A DNA stretch of 64,000 bases from Georgenia_A wangjunii (GTDB lineage Bacteria; Actinomycetota; Actinomycetes; Actinomycetales; Actinomycetaceae). The notes under the pieces were generated by a model, which searched no databases, had not been told where the DNA came from, and saw only the letters and a program-made list of their open reading frames with translations. The translations under genes were made by a program, and so were the position numbers. The stretch lies in assembly GCF_036421915.1 (NCBI RefSeq), contig NZ_JAZGOM010000005.1; one strand, 5' to 3'. The stretch's first letter is position 1, and the number at the start of each line of letters is the position of its first letter. Below, in pieces: positions 25,665-34,494 of the stretch.

Positions 25665-27206
25665 CTACAGCTGCGCGCGCAGGCCCCGCAGCCGGGCGAG
25701 CGAGGACTCCCGGCCGAGGATCTCCATGGACTCGAAGAGCGGCGGGGAGACGCGGCGCCCGGTGATCGCCGTGCGCAGCGGCGCGAAGGCGAACTTGGGC
25801 TTGACGCCCATGCCCTCGACGATCGCGGCCCGCAGCGTGGCCTCGACGGCCGCCGTCGTGAAGTCGTCGAGCGGCTCGAGCGCCGCGATGCTGGCGTCGA
25901 GGACCGCCGGGGCCTCCTCCCGCAGCGCCGTGAGCGCCGCGGGCTCGACGGCGAGGTCCGCGTCAGCCACGAAGAGGAAGCCGAGCATCCCGGGTGCCTC
26001 CCCGAGCATCGTCATGCGCTCCTGGACGAGCGGCGTCGCCTGCACCAGGACGTCCTGCTCCTCGGGCCGCAGGTCGGCGAGGGAGGCGGCCGAGAGCAGG
26101 CCGGCGCCGTGGAGGTAGGGCACGACGCGGGCGCGGAAGTCCTCGGCGTCGAGGAGGCGCAGGTGGGCCGCGTTGATGGCCTCGGCCTTCTTGACGTCGA
26201 AGCGCGCCGGGTTGGGGTTGACGTCGGCGACGTCGAAGGCCGCAACCATCTCCTCCTTGGTGAAGATGTCGTTGTCCGGGGAGATCGACCAGCCGAGTAG
26301 CGCGAGGTAGTTGAGGAGCCCCTCGGGCGTGAAGCCGCGCTCGCGGTGGAGGAAGATGTTCGACTCCGGGTCGCGCTTGGAGAGCTTCTTGTTCCCCTCC
26401 CCCATGACGTAGGGCAGGTGCCCGAACGCCGGCATGACGCTCGCGACGCCGATGTCGAGCAGCGCCCGGTAGAGCACCACCTGGCGTGGGGTGGAGGAGA
26501 GCAGGTCCTCGCCGCGCAGGACGTGGGTGATGCCCATGAGTGCGTCGTCGACGGGGTTGACCAGGGTGTAGAGCGGCTGGCCGTTGCCGCGCACGATGAC
26601 GAAGTCCGGGACGGAGCCGCCCTTGAACGTCACGTCCCCGCGGACGAGGTCGGTGAACGTGACGTCGTCCTCGGGCATGCGGATGCGCAGCACCGGGTCG
26701 CGCCCCTCGGCGCGGTAGGCGGCCTTCTGCTCGTCGGTGAGGCCGCGGTCGAAGCCGTCGTAACCGAGCTTCGGGTCGCGGCCGGCGGCGCGGTGGCGGG
26801 CCTCGACCTCCTCCGGCGTCGAGAAGGACTCGTACGCGTGCCCCGCCTCGAGGAGCCGGGCGGCCACGTCGGCGTAGCGGTCCATGCGCTGGGACTGCCG
26901 GTAGGGCTCGTGCGGGCCACCGACCTCGACGCCCTCGTCCCAGTCGAGGCCGAGCCAGCGCATCGCGTCGAGGAGCTGGAGGTAGCTCTCCTCCGAGTCG
27001 CGCGCCGCGTCGGTGTCCTCGATGCGGAAGACGAACGTCCCGCCCGTGTGGCGCGCGTACGCCCAGTTGAACAGCGCCGTGCGGATGAGCCCCACGTGCG
27101 GGGTGCCCGTCGGCGAGGGGCAGAAGCGGACCCTGACGGGCACCGGGGAGCCGGCTGCGTCGGTGGGGGTGGCGGGCACGGAGGCGTTCAGCAAGTTCTC
27201 GGTCAT
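25665..27206 (-). CDS. gltX: Glutamyl-tRNA synthetase
   Basis: GltX charges tRNA-Glu (and, in bacteria without GlnRS, tRNA-Gln). The 513-residue class I synthetase has the HIGH-like motif PSPTGTPHVGLIRTALFNWA and the KMSKS-equivalent KLSKRD, plus FRIEDTDAARDSEES. The N terminus MTENLLNASVPATPTDAAGS is a short extension before the catalytic core. tRNA-Gln and tRNA-Glu genes lie just downstream on the same strand. It is divergent from a PLP lyase. Confidence 0.96.
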   Translation of the reverse strand: MTENLLNASVPATPTDAAGSPVPVRVRFCPSPTGTPHVGLIRTALFNWAYARHTGGTFVFRIEDTDAARDSEESYLQLLDAMRWLGLDWDEGVEVGGPHEPYRQSQRMDRYADVAARLLEAGHAYESFSTPEEVEARHRAAGRDPKLGYDGFDRGLTDEQKAAYRAEGRDPVLRIRMPEDDVTFTDLVRGDVTFKGGSVPDFVIVRGNGQPLYTLVNPVDDALMGITHVLRGEDLLSSTPRQVVLYRALLDIGVASVMPAFGHLPYVMGEGNKKLSKRDPESNIFLHRERGFTPEGLLNYLALLGWSISPDNDIFTKEEMVAAFDVADVNPNPARFDVKKAEAINAAHLRLLDAEDFRARVVPYLHGAGLLSAASLADLRPEEQDVLVQATPLVQERMTMLGEAPGMLGFLFVADADLAVEPAALTALREEAPAVLDASIAALEPLDDFTTAAVEATLRAAIVEGMGVKPKFAFAPLRTAITGRRVSPPLFESMEILGRESSLARLRGLRAQL

Positions 27207-27302
27207 GGTCGTCCCAGCCTATTGCCCCGGCCGCGAGGCCGGCCCGGCGCGGGGTAGCGTCGCAGCCGACGAGCACGAGCGGAACGCACGGGAGGCGAGA
27301 GG

Positions 27303-28463
27303 GTGCCCACCTTCGACGACATCACCATCGAGGACCTGCGCGGCGCGGGCAGCATGAAGTGGACGGCCTTCCCCGCCGCCATCGGCGCCTTCGTCGCGGA
27401 GATGGACTTCGGCATCCCGCCGGTCGTGGCCGACGTCCTGCGCAGCGCCGCCGACTCCGGTGCTCTCGGCTACCTCCCCTACGCCGATCGCCAGGCCACC
27501 CGAGCAGCGTGCGCGCACTGGGTCCGGCGGACGACGGGCTGGCAGGTTCCTGCCGAGCGCGTCCACCTCCTGCCCGACGTCCTCTCGGTCATGCGGGTGA
27601 CGATCGCCCGCTTCACGCGGCCGGGCTCCGCGGTCATCGTGCCGACGCCGGCGTACATGCCCTTCCTCACCGTGCCGCCCGCGGCCGACCGCGAGGTCAT
27701 CGAGGTGCCGTCGCTGCGGGACGAGTCCGGGCGGTACAGCCTCGACCTCGAGGCCATCGACGCGGCCTTCGCCGCGGGCGCGGGCCTGCTCGTCCTGTGC
27801 AACCCGTGGAACCCCGTGGGCCGGGTGCTCGACCGCGCGGAGCTGCTCGCGCTCGCCGACGTCGTCGAGCGGCACGGCGGCCGGGTCTTCTCCGACGAGA
27901 TCCACGCCCCGCTCGTCCTCGACGACGTCCCGCACACCCCGTACGCCTCCCTCGACGAGCGGACCGCCGGGCACACGATCACCGCCGTCGCGGCGTCGAA
28001 GGGGTGGAACATCCCCGGCCTCAAGTGCGGCCAGATGATCCTGTCGAACGAGGCCGACGCCGCCGCCTTCGCGCCGTACGCGACGGACGCCGGGGACACG
28101 GTCGGCCTGCTCGGCGCCCGTGCCGCAACCGCCGTCTACACCGCGGGAGACGAGTGGCTCGCCGAGGTCGTCGACTACCTGCGCGGCAACCGGGACGCCC
28201 TTGAGGCGCTCGTCGCCGAGCACCTGCCGGGCGCGGTGCTCACCCGCACCGAGGGCACGTACATCGCGTGGCTCGACTGCCGCGGGCTGGGGCTCGACGA
28301 GCCCGCCGCCCAGTTCTTCCGCCGGGAGGCCGGGGTGGCGCTCACCGACGGCACGGCGTGCGGCGCCGCGGGCGAGGGCTTCGTGCGCCTCATCATGGCG
28401 ACGCCGCGCCCGGTCCTGCGGCAGGCGCTCGAGCAGATGGGGCGCGCGCTAGCCGCGCGGTGA
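27303..28463 (+). CDS. PLP-dependent aminotransferase-fold lyase (MalY/PatB-like)
   Basis: A 386-residue class I/II aminotransferase-fold protein. The C-S lyase (MalY/PatB) character is suggested by MKWTAFPAAIGAFVAEMDFG, LCNPWNPVGRVL, SDEIHAPLVL and the PLP lysine in ASKGWNIPGLKCG, where the WN-x-PGLKC segment is typical of that group. It would cleave cystathionine or cysteine conjugates. The GTG start has GGAGG upstream. Its last 15 bases overlap the 3' end of the convergent kinase gene. Confidence 0.88.
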   Translation: MPTFDDITIEDLRGAGSMKWTAFPAAIGAFVAEMDFGIPPVVADVLRSAADSGALGYLPYADRQATRAACAHWVRRTTGWQVPAERVHLLPDVLSVMRVTIARFTRPGSAVIVPTPAYMPFLTVPPAADREVIEVPSLRDESGRYSLDLEAIDAAFAAGAGLLVLCNPWNPVGRVLDRAELLALADVVERHGGRVFSDEIHAPLVLDDVPHTPYASLDERTAGHTITAVAASKGWNIPGLKCGQMILSNEADAAAFAPYATDAGDTVGLLGARAATAVYTAGDEWLAEVVDYLRGNRDALEALVAEHLPGAVLTRTEGTYIAWLDCRGLGLDEPAAQFFRREAGVALTDGTACGAAGEGFVRLIMATPRPVLRQALEQMGRALAAR

Positions 28464-29429
28464 CCCGCGGTCCGCCGGCTCCCGGGCGGCGCGCGCGACC
28501 TCCGCGACCCGGCCTGAGTGGAGGTCGGGTCGCCCGCCCGCCTTCGTCACGGTCAGGGCAGCCGCGGCAGACCCGTGCCAGGCGGCCGTCTCCGCGTCAG
28601 CCCCCTCCACGAGGGCGTGCACCAGGCCGGTGACGAACGCGTCACCGGCACCCGTGGGGTCGACGGTGGGCCCCTCGTCGAGCAACGGCATGACGACGTG
28701 GCCGTCCGGCCACGCAGCGACGTTGCCGTCGCCGCCAGCCTCGAGGGCGACGAGCCGTGGTCCGTCGGCGACGAGTCGGCGGGCGCCGTCGAGCACGGCC
28801 TCCACCCCGGGGAGCTCCTCGCCGAGCACCTCGGCCGCCTCGGCGGCGTCGGCCCGCAGGACGGTGGCCGCCGAGAGGACGGCGCGCATGACGTCGGCGT
28901 CCTCGGCCGCCCCGTCAGCCACGAGAAGACAGTCCGCGCCGTCGACGACCCGCAGGGCCTCGAGGATCGCAGCGCCGGGTTGCTGGAGCTGGAGGACGAC
29001 GACGCGCGCCGCGCGGAGCACCTCGGCACTGCCCCGGACGTCGGCGGCGGTGAGGAGGACGCCGCCGGGCGCGTCCTCAAGGAGGCGCCGCGTCCCGTCC
29101 TCCTCGACGACGTCGACGAGCAGCGCCGTCGGCGCGCCCTGCCGGACGACGACGCCGGCGACGTCGATGCCGTCGTCAGCCGCCTGCGCGAGGACCGACC
29201 GCCCGGCGTCGTCGTCCCCCACCACGCCGACGAGCGCGACGTCGACGCCGAGCTGGCGCCAGGCCACCGCCTGGTTCGCGCCCTTGCCGCCGAGGAGCTC
29301 CTGCCGCCGCGTGATGGGCGTGGCGTCGCCCCCGGGCGGCAGCTCGGCGACCTCGAGGACGAGGTCCCGGGCGACCTGCCCGAGGACGACGACGTCCGGC
29401 GTGCGGCTCGTGCGTCGCGCCTCGCTCAT
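28449..29429 (-). CDS. PfkB family carbohydrate kinase (ribokinase-like)
   Basis: A 326-residue ribokinase-fold kinase: the N-terminal GGKGANQAVAWRQLG (sugar-binding Gly-Gly) and the C-terminal TVDPTGAGDAFVTGLVHAL (anion hole and catalytic Asp) are both present. The order and spacing resemble ribokinase, but no rbs transport genes are nearby, so the substrate is uncertain. The ATG at 29429 (MSEARRTSRTPDVVVLGQVA) is used. Its tail overlaps the lyase gene by 15 bases. The gap 29430-29650 upstream has no gene. Confidence 0.88.
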   Translation of the reverse strand: MSEARRTSRTPDVVVLGQVARDLVLEVAELPPGGDATPITRRQELLGGKGANQAVAWRQLGVDVALVGVVGDDDAGRSVLAQAADDGIDVAGVVVRQGAPTALLVDVVEEDGTRRLLEDAPGGVLLTAADVRGSAEVLRAARVVVLQLQQPGAAILEALRVVDGADCLLVADGAAEDADVMRAVLSAATVLRADAAEAAEVLGEELPGVEAVLDGARRLVADGPRLVALEAGGDGNVAAWPDGHVVMPLLDEGPTVDPTGAGDAFVTGLVHALVEGADAETAAWHGSAAAALTVTKAGGRPDLHSGRVAEVARAAREPADRGSPRG

Positions 29430-29650
29430 CGGCCCAGTGTGCAAGGCGGCCTCGCCGTCCGCGAACGCTCGCCGGTGCGGGCTTCGCGGAGGCGTGGCGA
29501 ACCGTCAGCCGGCCCGACGCCGAGCACCGGTTCGCCGAGTGCCACCTCGCTGCCACAAGGAGGCCGTGACCCCGCCACGCCGCCTGTGCCGACCGCTGCG
29601 GGGTGACATCAACCCGCCACGAACCGGCGGCCAGCCGCCCGCCGCGGCAG

Positions 29651-30433
29651 TCAGGAGCGCGCGTGCGCCGGGAGCGTGAGGATCTCCGCGCCGTCCTCCG
29701 TGACGGCGATCGTGTGCTCGCTGTGCGCCGTCCGGGCGCCCGTGGCGCTGCGGAGCGTCCACCCGTCGGCGTCGGTGACGAGCTCGGCGGTGTCCGCCAT
29801 GACCCACGGCTCGAGCGCGAGCAGGAGCCCGGGGCGCAGGGTGTAACCGCGGCCCGGGCGTCCGGTGTTGGGCACGTGCGGGTCCTGGTGCATCGTCGAG
29901 CCGATGCCGTGCCCGCCGAACTCGGTGTTGACCGGGTATCCGGCGTCGGTAAGGACGGCGCCGATGGCGTGGGAGATGTCGCCGATCCGGGCGCCCGGCC
30001 CGGCGACGGCGATCCCCGCCGCGAGCGCGCGCTCGGTCGCGTCGATCATCGCGACGCTCTCCGCGGGCCGCGCGTCGCCGACGAGGAAGCTGATGGCGGA
30101 GTCCGCGGCGATGCCGCCCTTGAGGACGGCGATGTCGAGCGTGAGGAGGTCGCCGTCGGCGAGCGCGTAGTCGCGCGGGAGACCGTGGAGCACGGCGTCG
30201 TTGACGGCCGTGCAGATGTAGTGCCCGAACGGACCGCGCCCGAAGGAGGGCGCGTAGTCGACGTAGCAGGACTCCGCCCCGGCCTTGACGATCATCTCGT
30301 GCGCCCACCGGTCGATCTCGAGGAGGTTCGTGCCGACCGTCGTGCGCTCGCGCAGCGTCTGGAGGATGTCGGCGACGAGGCTCCCTGCCGCCCGCGCGCG
30401 GACCAGCTCGGACGGGCTCAGGATCTCGATCAT
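29651..30433 (-). CDS. map: Type I methionine aminopeptidase
   Basis: Map removes the initiator methionine from nascent proteins. The 260-residue enzyme has the metal ligands in LTLDIAVLKGGIAADSA, HGIGSTMHQDPHV, LALEPWV and the final SEHTIAVTEDGAEIL. The ATG at 30433 (MIEILSPSELVRARAAGS) is chosen over ATG 30457 because GAGGGG lies at correct spacing. It stands alone here rather than in the ribosomal protein cluster, so this may be a second copy. Confidence 0.95.
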   Translation of the reverse strand: MIEILSPSELVRARAAGSLVADILQTLRERTTVGTNLLEIDRWAHEMIVKAGAESCYVDYAPSFGRGPFGHYICTAVNDAVLHGLPRDYALADGDLLTLDIAVLKGGIAADSAISFLVGDARPAESVAMIDATERALAAGIAVAGPGARIGDISHAIGAVLTDAGYPVNTEFGGHGIGSTMHQDPHVPNTGRPGRGYTLRPGLLLALEPWVMADTAELVTDADGWTLRSATGARTAHSEHTIAVTEDGAEILTLPAHARS

Positions 30434-30449
30434 GCGACGCCCCTCATGT

Positions 30450-30607
30450 GCAACCAACAGCCATCCCGGTCATGTTCCCACCTTGCAGCGATCGCCGACG
30501 TCCTCGGCCTCTCCCTCGGCGCGGTGTGGACGGAGATCAACAGGCCCGTACGAGGCGCGTCACCGCCAGGATCGAGCCAGGACGCACCGGAGCGGCTGGC
30601 TTCATAG
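30450..30607 (+). pseudogene. Possible remnant of an XRE-type HTH gene
   Basis: An open segment upstream of map reads HLAAIADVLGLSLGAVWTEI followed by NRP, which resembles the end of an XRE helix-turn-helix domain (second half plus the usual LAEI-type helix). There is no start codon or first HTH half, so it would be a decayed fragment if real. Evidence is only this similarity. Confidence 0.3.
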
Positions 30608-31114
30608 GCTCCGCTTCCGCCGCCGCAGCACCGCCACCGTGCTCTCGAACAGGACGGGCACGGCGAGGCCGAACGCGACGTGCCCGGCCAGCCCGCGCAG
30701 GTGGGTCACGAGGGGGTAGTCCGTCGGCGGCGCCGAGGAACCGAGCACCGGGTTGGCGACCTCGTCGACGAGGACGGAGGCCGACAGCCCCAGGGTGAGG
30801 CCCGCCGCCAACGGCCGCAGACCGATCACCCGGCGCAGGACGACGTAGCCGGGAACGAGCGCGACCCCCACGGCGTAGTGGAACCCGAGACCGAGCCGCT
30901 CCGCGCTGTCCCGCTCGAGGCTCTTGCCCACGAGCGACGCTGCCTTCTGGACGACGACCGCATAGGCGACGTCGCTGCTCGCCTCGCGCTCGCGTCGCTT
31001 TGACTCCGGTGACTGCCGTTCGTAGAAGGCCGTCGTGACGCGGTTCATCGCCCACCCCGCCCCCGTGCCCGCGATGACGGTCGCTGCAGCGTCGTGACCC
31101 ATGTGCGTGCGCAT
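30602..31114 (-). CDS. Membrane protein of unknown function (YagU/DUF1440-like)
   Basis: A 170-residue protein with about four hydrophobic segments: MRTHMGHDAAATVIAGTGAG at the start, GFHYAVGVALVPGYVVL, LAAGLTLGLSASVLVDEVAN and HLRGLAGHVAFGLAVPVLFE. His and Gly placement is reminiscent of the DUF1440/YagU family, but the match is tentative. The ATG at 31114 has AGGGAGA five bases upstream; longer versions lack a site. It follows the FAH gene on the same strand. Confidence 0.7.
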   Translation of the reverse strand: MRTHMGHDAAATVIAGTGAGWAMNRVTTAFYERQSPESKRREREASSDVAYAVVVQKAASLVGKSLERDSAERLGLGFHYAVGVALVPGYVVLRRVIGLRPLAAGLTLGLSASVLVDEVANPVLGSSAPPTDYPLVTHLRGLAGHVAFGLAVPVLFESTVAVLRRRKRSL

Positions 31115-31141
31115 CGGCTCTCCCTGACTCGTGCCGGCGTT

Positions 31142-31220
31142 CGCGCCACACGTGTGACGCATGGTGCTGGTGGTGTGACCGCAACGCCGCACGAGCATCA
31201 CGAGTCACATGTGTGGCGCG
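31142..31220. repeat. Long interrupted inverted repeat (17-bp arms)
   Basis: CGCGCCACACGTGTGAC (31142-31158) is the reverse complement, with one mismatch, of GTCACATGTGTGGCGCG (31204-31220). Each arm holds its own palindrome-like CACAYGTGTG core. It starts 10 bases after the FAH gene stop and ends 28 bases before the next start, so it may be a terminator, a paired operator or a remnant of a small inverted-repeat element. Confidence 0.6.
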
Positions 31221-31230
31221 GATTCGGCAC

Positions 31231-32001
31231 TCAGCGGCGCACGACCGGGTTGCTCAGCGTGCCGATCCCCTCGACCTCGACCTCGACGCGCTGACCCTCG
31301 GTGATGGGGCCGACGCCGGCCGGGGTGCCGGTGAGGATGATGTCGCCGGGCAGGAGCGTGAAGATGCCCGAGACGTAGGCGATGAGCTCGGGGATCGAGC
31401 GGACCATCTGGCTCGTGCGGCCGTCCTGGCGCAGCTCGCCGTCGACCCGCGCCCTGATGGCGAGGTCGGAGACGTCGAGGTCCATGGCGAGGAACGGGCC
31501 GAGCGGGCACGAGGTGTCGAACCCCTTGGCGCGGGTCCACTGGCCGTCGGTGCGCTGGACGTCCCGGGCGGTCACGTCGTTGGCCACGGTGTAGCCGAAG
31601 ATGACGTCGGAGGCCTTCTCGACCGGCACGTACTTGCACATGCGGGAGATGACGACGGCGAGCTCGGCCTCGTGGTGGACGTCGCTCGAGTACGGAGGCA
31701 GGACGATCGGGTCACCAGGCCCGATGACGCTCGTGTTCGGCTTGAGGAAGACGATCGGCTCGTCGGGGACCTCGTTGCCGAGCTCCGCCGCGTGCTCGGC
31801 GTAGTTGCGCCCGATGCCGATGACCTTCGAGCGCGGGATGACCGGGGAGAGGAGCCGGGCGTCGTCGAGGGAGACCCGCTGGCCCGTCGTCGTGATCGGC
31901 GCGTAGATCGGGTCCCCGCCGAGGACGACGAGGTCCGTGCTGCCGTCCTCGAGGATGCCGTACTGGGGGTTCTCTCCGGTGGTGAATCGAGCGATGCGCA
32001 T
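31231..32001 (-). CDS. Fumarylacetoacetate hydrolase (FAH) family protein
   Basis: A 256-residue FAH-fold enzyme: IGIGRNYAEHAAELG, FLKPNTSVIGPGDPI, the metal ligands in HHEAELAVVI, and GYTVANDVTARDVQ followed by KGFDTSCPLGPF. This group acts on 2-oxo/2,4-dioxo acids (acylpyruvase, oxaloacetate decarboxylase or decarboxylating isomerase); the exact substrate cannot be set. It is divergent from the conserved gene at 32033. Confidence 0.9.
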   Translation of the reverse strand: MRIARFTTGENPQYGILEDGSTDLVVLGGDPIYAPITTTGQRVSLDDARLLSPVIPRSKVIGIGRNYAEHAAELGNEVPDEPIVFLKPNTSVIGPGDPIVLPPYSSDVHHEAELAVVISRMCKYVPVEKASDVIFGYTVANDVTARDVQRTDGQWTRAKGFDTSCPLGPFLAMDLDVSDLAIRARVDGELRQDGRTSQMVRSIPELIAYVSGIFTLLPGDIILTGTPAGVGPITEGQRVEVEVEGIGTLSNPVVRR

Positions 32002-32032
32002 GCACCAACGGTAGCCCGCCTACCCTGAATGG

Positions 32033-33031
32033 GTGGTCGTCGCCTCAGCCCCGCTCGTCCTTCCCACCCGGGAGTGGACCGCGCGGGAGCGTGCGCACGC
32101 GGCCCACGCCGACGCCCTCACCGCTGGGCGACGTGAGCGCCGTGCCCGCGGCGCGAAGGAGCCGGTCGAGGACTTCCTCTTCGAGTACTACCCCATCAAG
32201 CCCGGTGCGCTGCGGCGCTGGCACCCGGGCATAGGCGTCGCGCTGGCCCCGGACGTCGACGGCACAGCCGATCCCGGCACCGCCGGGCCCGCTGCCGAGA
32301 CGCCCGCCGCGTCTCCCGCCGGCCTCGCCGAGCGCGCCTCGTGGCGCTGGTACCGCTCCGACGAAGACGGCACCCTCACCCTCGACGTCGACGCCTTCCT
32401 CGCCGATCGCGGCGACGGCGTGCGCTGGCTGCACGCGCTCCTGGAGCGCACGGCCGCCCGGCCGGCCCACCTCGGGTGCCTCGGCCTGCACGAGTGGGCG
32501 ATGGTCTACCGCCAGGACACACACCGGCACCCGCTGCCGCTGCGCCTCGGCCAGGCGGGCACGGACGCCGTCGTCGACGCCCACCCCGTGCGCTGCTCGC
32601 ACTTCGACGCGTTCCGCTTCTTCACCCCGGCCGCGGTGCCGCACAACCGGATCCAGCCGACCCGCGAGCGCCAGCTCGAGCTCGACCAGCCCGGCTGCCT
32701 CCACGTCAACATGGACCTCCTCAAGGTGGCGTGGAAGCTCGGGCCGGCGTGCCCCGGCGAGCTCCTCCTCGCGTGCTTCGAGCTGGCGCGGGACATCCGT
32801 GTCCTCGACATGCGGGCCAGCCCCTACGACGTCACGGGACTGGGGCACGCGCCCGTCGCCATCGAGACGGCCGCCGGCCGCGCCGAGTACGTCGCCGCGC
32901 AGCGGGACTTCGCCGAGCGGTCGGCACCGCTGCGCCGCCGCCTCCTCGGGGTGACGACTGCGCTCCTCGGCGCCGTGGCCGCCGGGGCTGACACGCTCCC
33001 GTCACCCGCGGCGGCTACCGTGCGCGCGTGA
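32033..33031 (+). CDS. Conserved actinobacterial protein (often labelled 3-methyladenine DNA glycosylase)
   Basis: A 332-residue soluble protein. Its N terminus (LPTREWTARERAHAAHADAL), VEDFLFEYYPIKPGALRRWH and the HEWAMVYRQ and RCSHFDAFRFFTP blocks match a widely conserved actinobacterial protein that databases often call 3-methyladenine DNA glycosylase. No helix-hairpin-helix or known glycosylase motif is visible, so that label is doubtful. A variable Ala/Pro-rich insert lies at about residues 75-100. It overlaps the APC permease gene by GTGA. Confidence 0.75.
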   Translation: MVVASAPLVLPTREWTARERAHAAHADALTAGRRERRARGAKEPVEDFLFEYYPIKPGALRRWHPGIGVALAPDVDGTADPGTAGPAAETPAASPAGLAERASWRWYRSDEDGTLTLDVDAFLADRGDGVRWLHALLERTAARPAHLGCLGLHEWAMVYRQDTHRHPLPLRLGQAGTDAVVDAHPVRCSHFDAFRFFTPAAVPHNRIQPTRERQLELDQPGCLHVNMDLLKVAWKLGPACPGELLLACFELARDIRVLDMRASPYDVTGLGHAPVAIETAAGRAEYVAAQRDFAERSAPLRRRLLGVTTALLGAVAAGADTLPSPAAATVRA

Positions 33032-34335
33032 CCCGCCCCGGCCCAGCCGCCGACCCCGCCGGCTTCCCCCGTCTGACCCGCCGCCTCGGCACCGGCGACG
33101 CCGTCGTCATCGGCCTGAGCTCGATGATCGGCGCGGGCGTCTTCGCCGCCTTCTCCCCCGCCGCCCAAGCCGCCGGCACCGGGCTCCTCGCCGGCTTGGC
33201 GATCGCGCTCGTCGTGGCCCTCGCGAACGCGACGAGCTCGGCCCAGCTCGCGGCGGCGCACCCGACGTCGGGCGGGACGTACGCCTGCGGCCGCGCCGAG
33301 CTCGGGCCGTGGTGGGGCTTCGCCGCCGGCTGGGCCTTCGTCGTCGGCAAGACGGCCTCGTGCGCGGCCATGGCGCTCACCTTCGCCGCCTACACGGTGC
33401 CGGAGGCGTGGCAGGGCCCGGTCGCCGCGCTCACCGTCGTCGCGCTCACCGCCGTCGGCTACCGGGGCGTCGACCGCACGGCGCGCCTCGCCCGGCTCGT
33501 CGTCGTCCTCGTGCTCGTCGCCCTCGCGGTCGCCGTCGTCGGCGCGCTCCTAGGAGGATCCCCGACGTGGCCCGGCTGGGTCGTCGACGACGGCGGTGCG
33601 CCGACGGCGTACGGCATCGCCCAGTCCGCCGGGCTGCTCTTCTTCGCGTTCGCGGGGTACGCGCGCGTCGCCACGCTCGGGGAGGAGGTGCGGGACCCGA
33701 GCCGGACGCTTCCCCGCGCCATCACCGCCGCGCTCACCGCCGTCGCCCTCGTCTACGTCGTCGTCGCCCTCACGCTCCTCACGACGCTCGGGCCCGCCGC
33801 CACGGCGGCGTCCTCCGCCCCGCTCGTCGACGCGGTCGTCGCCGGAGGCGCGGCGTGGGCGGCGCCCGTCGTCCGGGTCGGTGCGGCGGCGGCGAGCCTC
33901 GGTGCCCTCCTCGCGCTCCTGGCCGGCGTGAGCCGGACGAGCCTCGCCATGGCGCGCGGCGGCGACCTGCCCCGGGCGCTGTCCGCCGTGCACCCGCGGT
34001 TCGCGGTCCCGCACCGGGCCGAGCTCGCCGTGGCCACCGTCGTCGTCGTCGCGGTGCTCCTCGTAGATGTGCGCGGCGCGATCGGCTTCAGCTCGTTCGG
34101 GGTCCTGCTCTACTACGGCGTCGCCAATGCCGCCGCGCTGCGCCAGGGGCGCGCGGCGCGCCGCTACCCCCGCGTCCTCCAGGTCATCGGGATCGCCGGC
34201 TGCGTCGGGCTCGCGGCGACGCTCCCTCCCGCGTCCGTGGCGGCCGGGAGCGCCGTCCTCGTCGTCGGACTCGTCGGGCGGGCCGCCATCGCGCTCACCC
34301 GACCCGCGTCAGAAACCCCACCCACCCCGTCGTGA
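33028..34335 (+). CDS. APC family amino acid/polyamine permease
   Basis: A 435-residue transporter with about twelve membrane segments. The first helix has the APC signature GLSSMIGAGVFAAFSPAA, followed by SAQLAAAHPTSGGTYACGRA and a FFAFAGYARVATLGEEVRDP block typical of cationic amino acid permeases. The substrate is unknown. The GTG start overlaps the upstream gene by four bases. Its stop codon lies inside a dispersed repeat (34332 onwards). Confidence 0.92.
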   Translation: MTRPGPAADPAGFPRLTRRLGTGDAVVIGLSSMIGAGVFAAFSPAAQAAGTGLLAGLAIALVVALANATSSAQLAAAHPTSGGTYACGRAELGPWWGFAAGWAFVVGKTASCAAMALTFAAYTVPEAWQGPVAALTVVALTAVGYRGVDRTARLARLVVVLVLVALAVAVVGALLGGSPTWPGWVVDDGGAPTAYGIAQSAGLLFFAFAGYARVATLGEEVRDPSRTLPRAITAALTAVALVYVVVALTLLTTLGPAATAASSAPLVDAVVAGGAAWAAPVVRVGAAAASLGALLALLAGVSRTSLAMARGGDLPRALSAVHPRFAVPHRAELAVATVVVVAVLLVDVRGAIGFSSFGVLLYYGVANAAALRQGRAARRYPRVLQVIGIAGCVGLAATLPPASVAAGSAVLVVGLVGRAAIALTRPASETPPTPS

Positions 34336-34379
34336 TCATGCAGAAGTGCCGCCAGCACCCAGCACTTCTGCACGATCAC
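34332..34379 (+). repeat. Dispersed repeat, copy 2, as a full inverted pair (terminator-like)
   Basis: GTGATCATGCAGAAGTGC (34332-34349) faces GCACTTCTGCACGATCAC (34362-34379), complementary at 17 of 18 positions with a 12-base spacer. The APC permease stop codon sits within the left arm. The left arm is identical to copy 1 at 21878. The hairpin probably ends the permease transcript. Confidence 0.7.
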
Positions 34380-34438
34380 CACCAAGGTGAGGCCGCCCGG
34401 AGCGCCGTCCTCGTCTCCGGCGGCGCCGATGACGAGAA

Positions 34439-34478
34439 CCCTCGTGGGCGCCGGGACCGCCCCCGGCGCCCACGAGGG
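34439..34478 (-). terminator. Terminator after the surface-protein operon
   Basis: CCCTCGTGGGCGCCGGG (34439-34455) and CCCGGCGCCCACGAGGG (34462-34478) are exact 17-base inverted arms with a 6-base loop, 16 bases beyond the stop of the minus-strand gene. It is followed on the minus strand by TTCTCG. Confidence 0.85.
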
Positions 34479-34494
34479 CGGTCTCATACCTGCG

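Noticed and set aside
31142..31220. Insertion sequence ends
   Set aside because: The 45 bases between the arms have no room for a transposase and no target-site duplication was seen.
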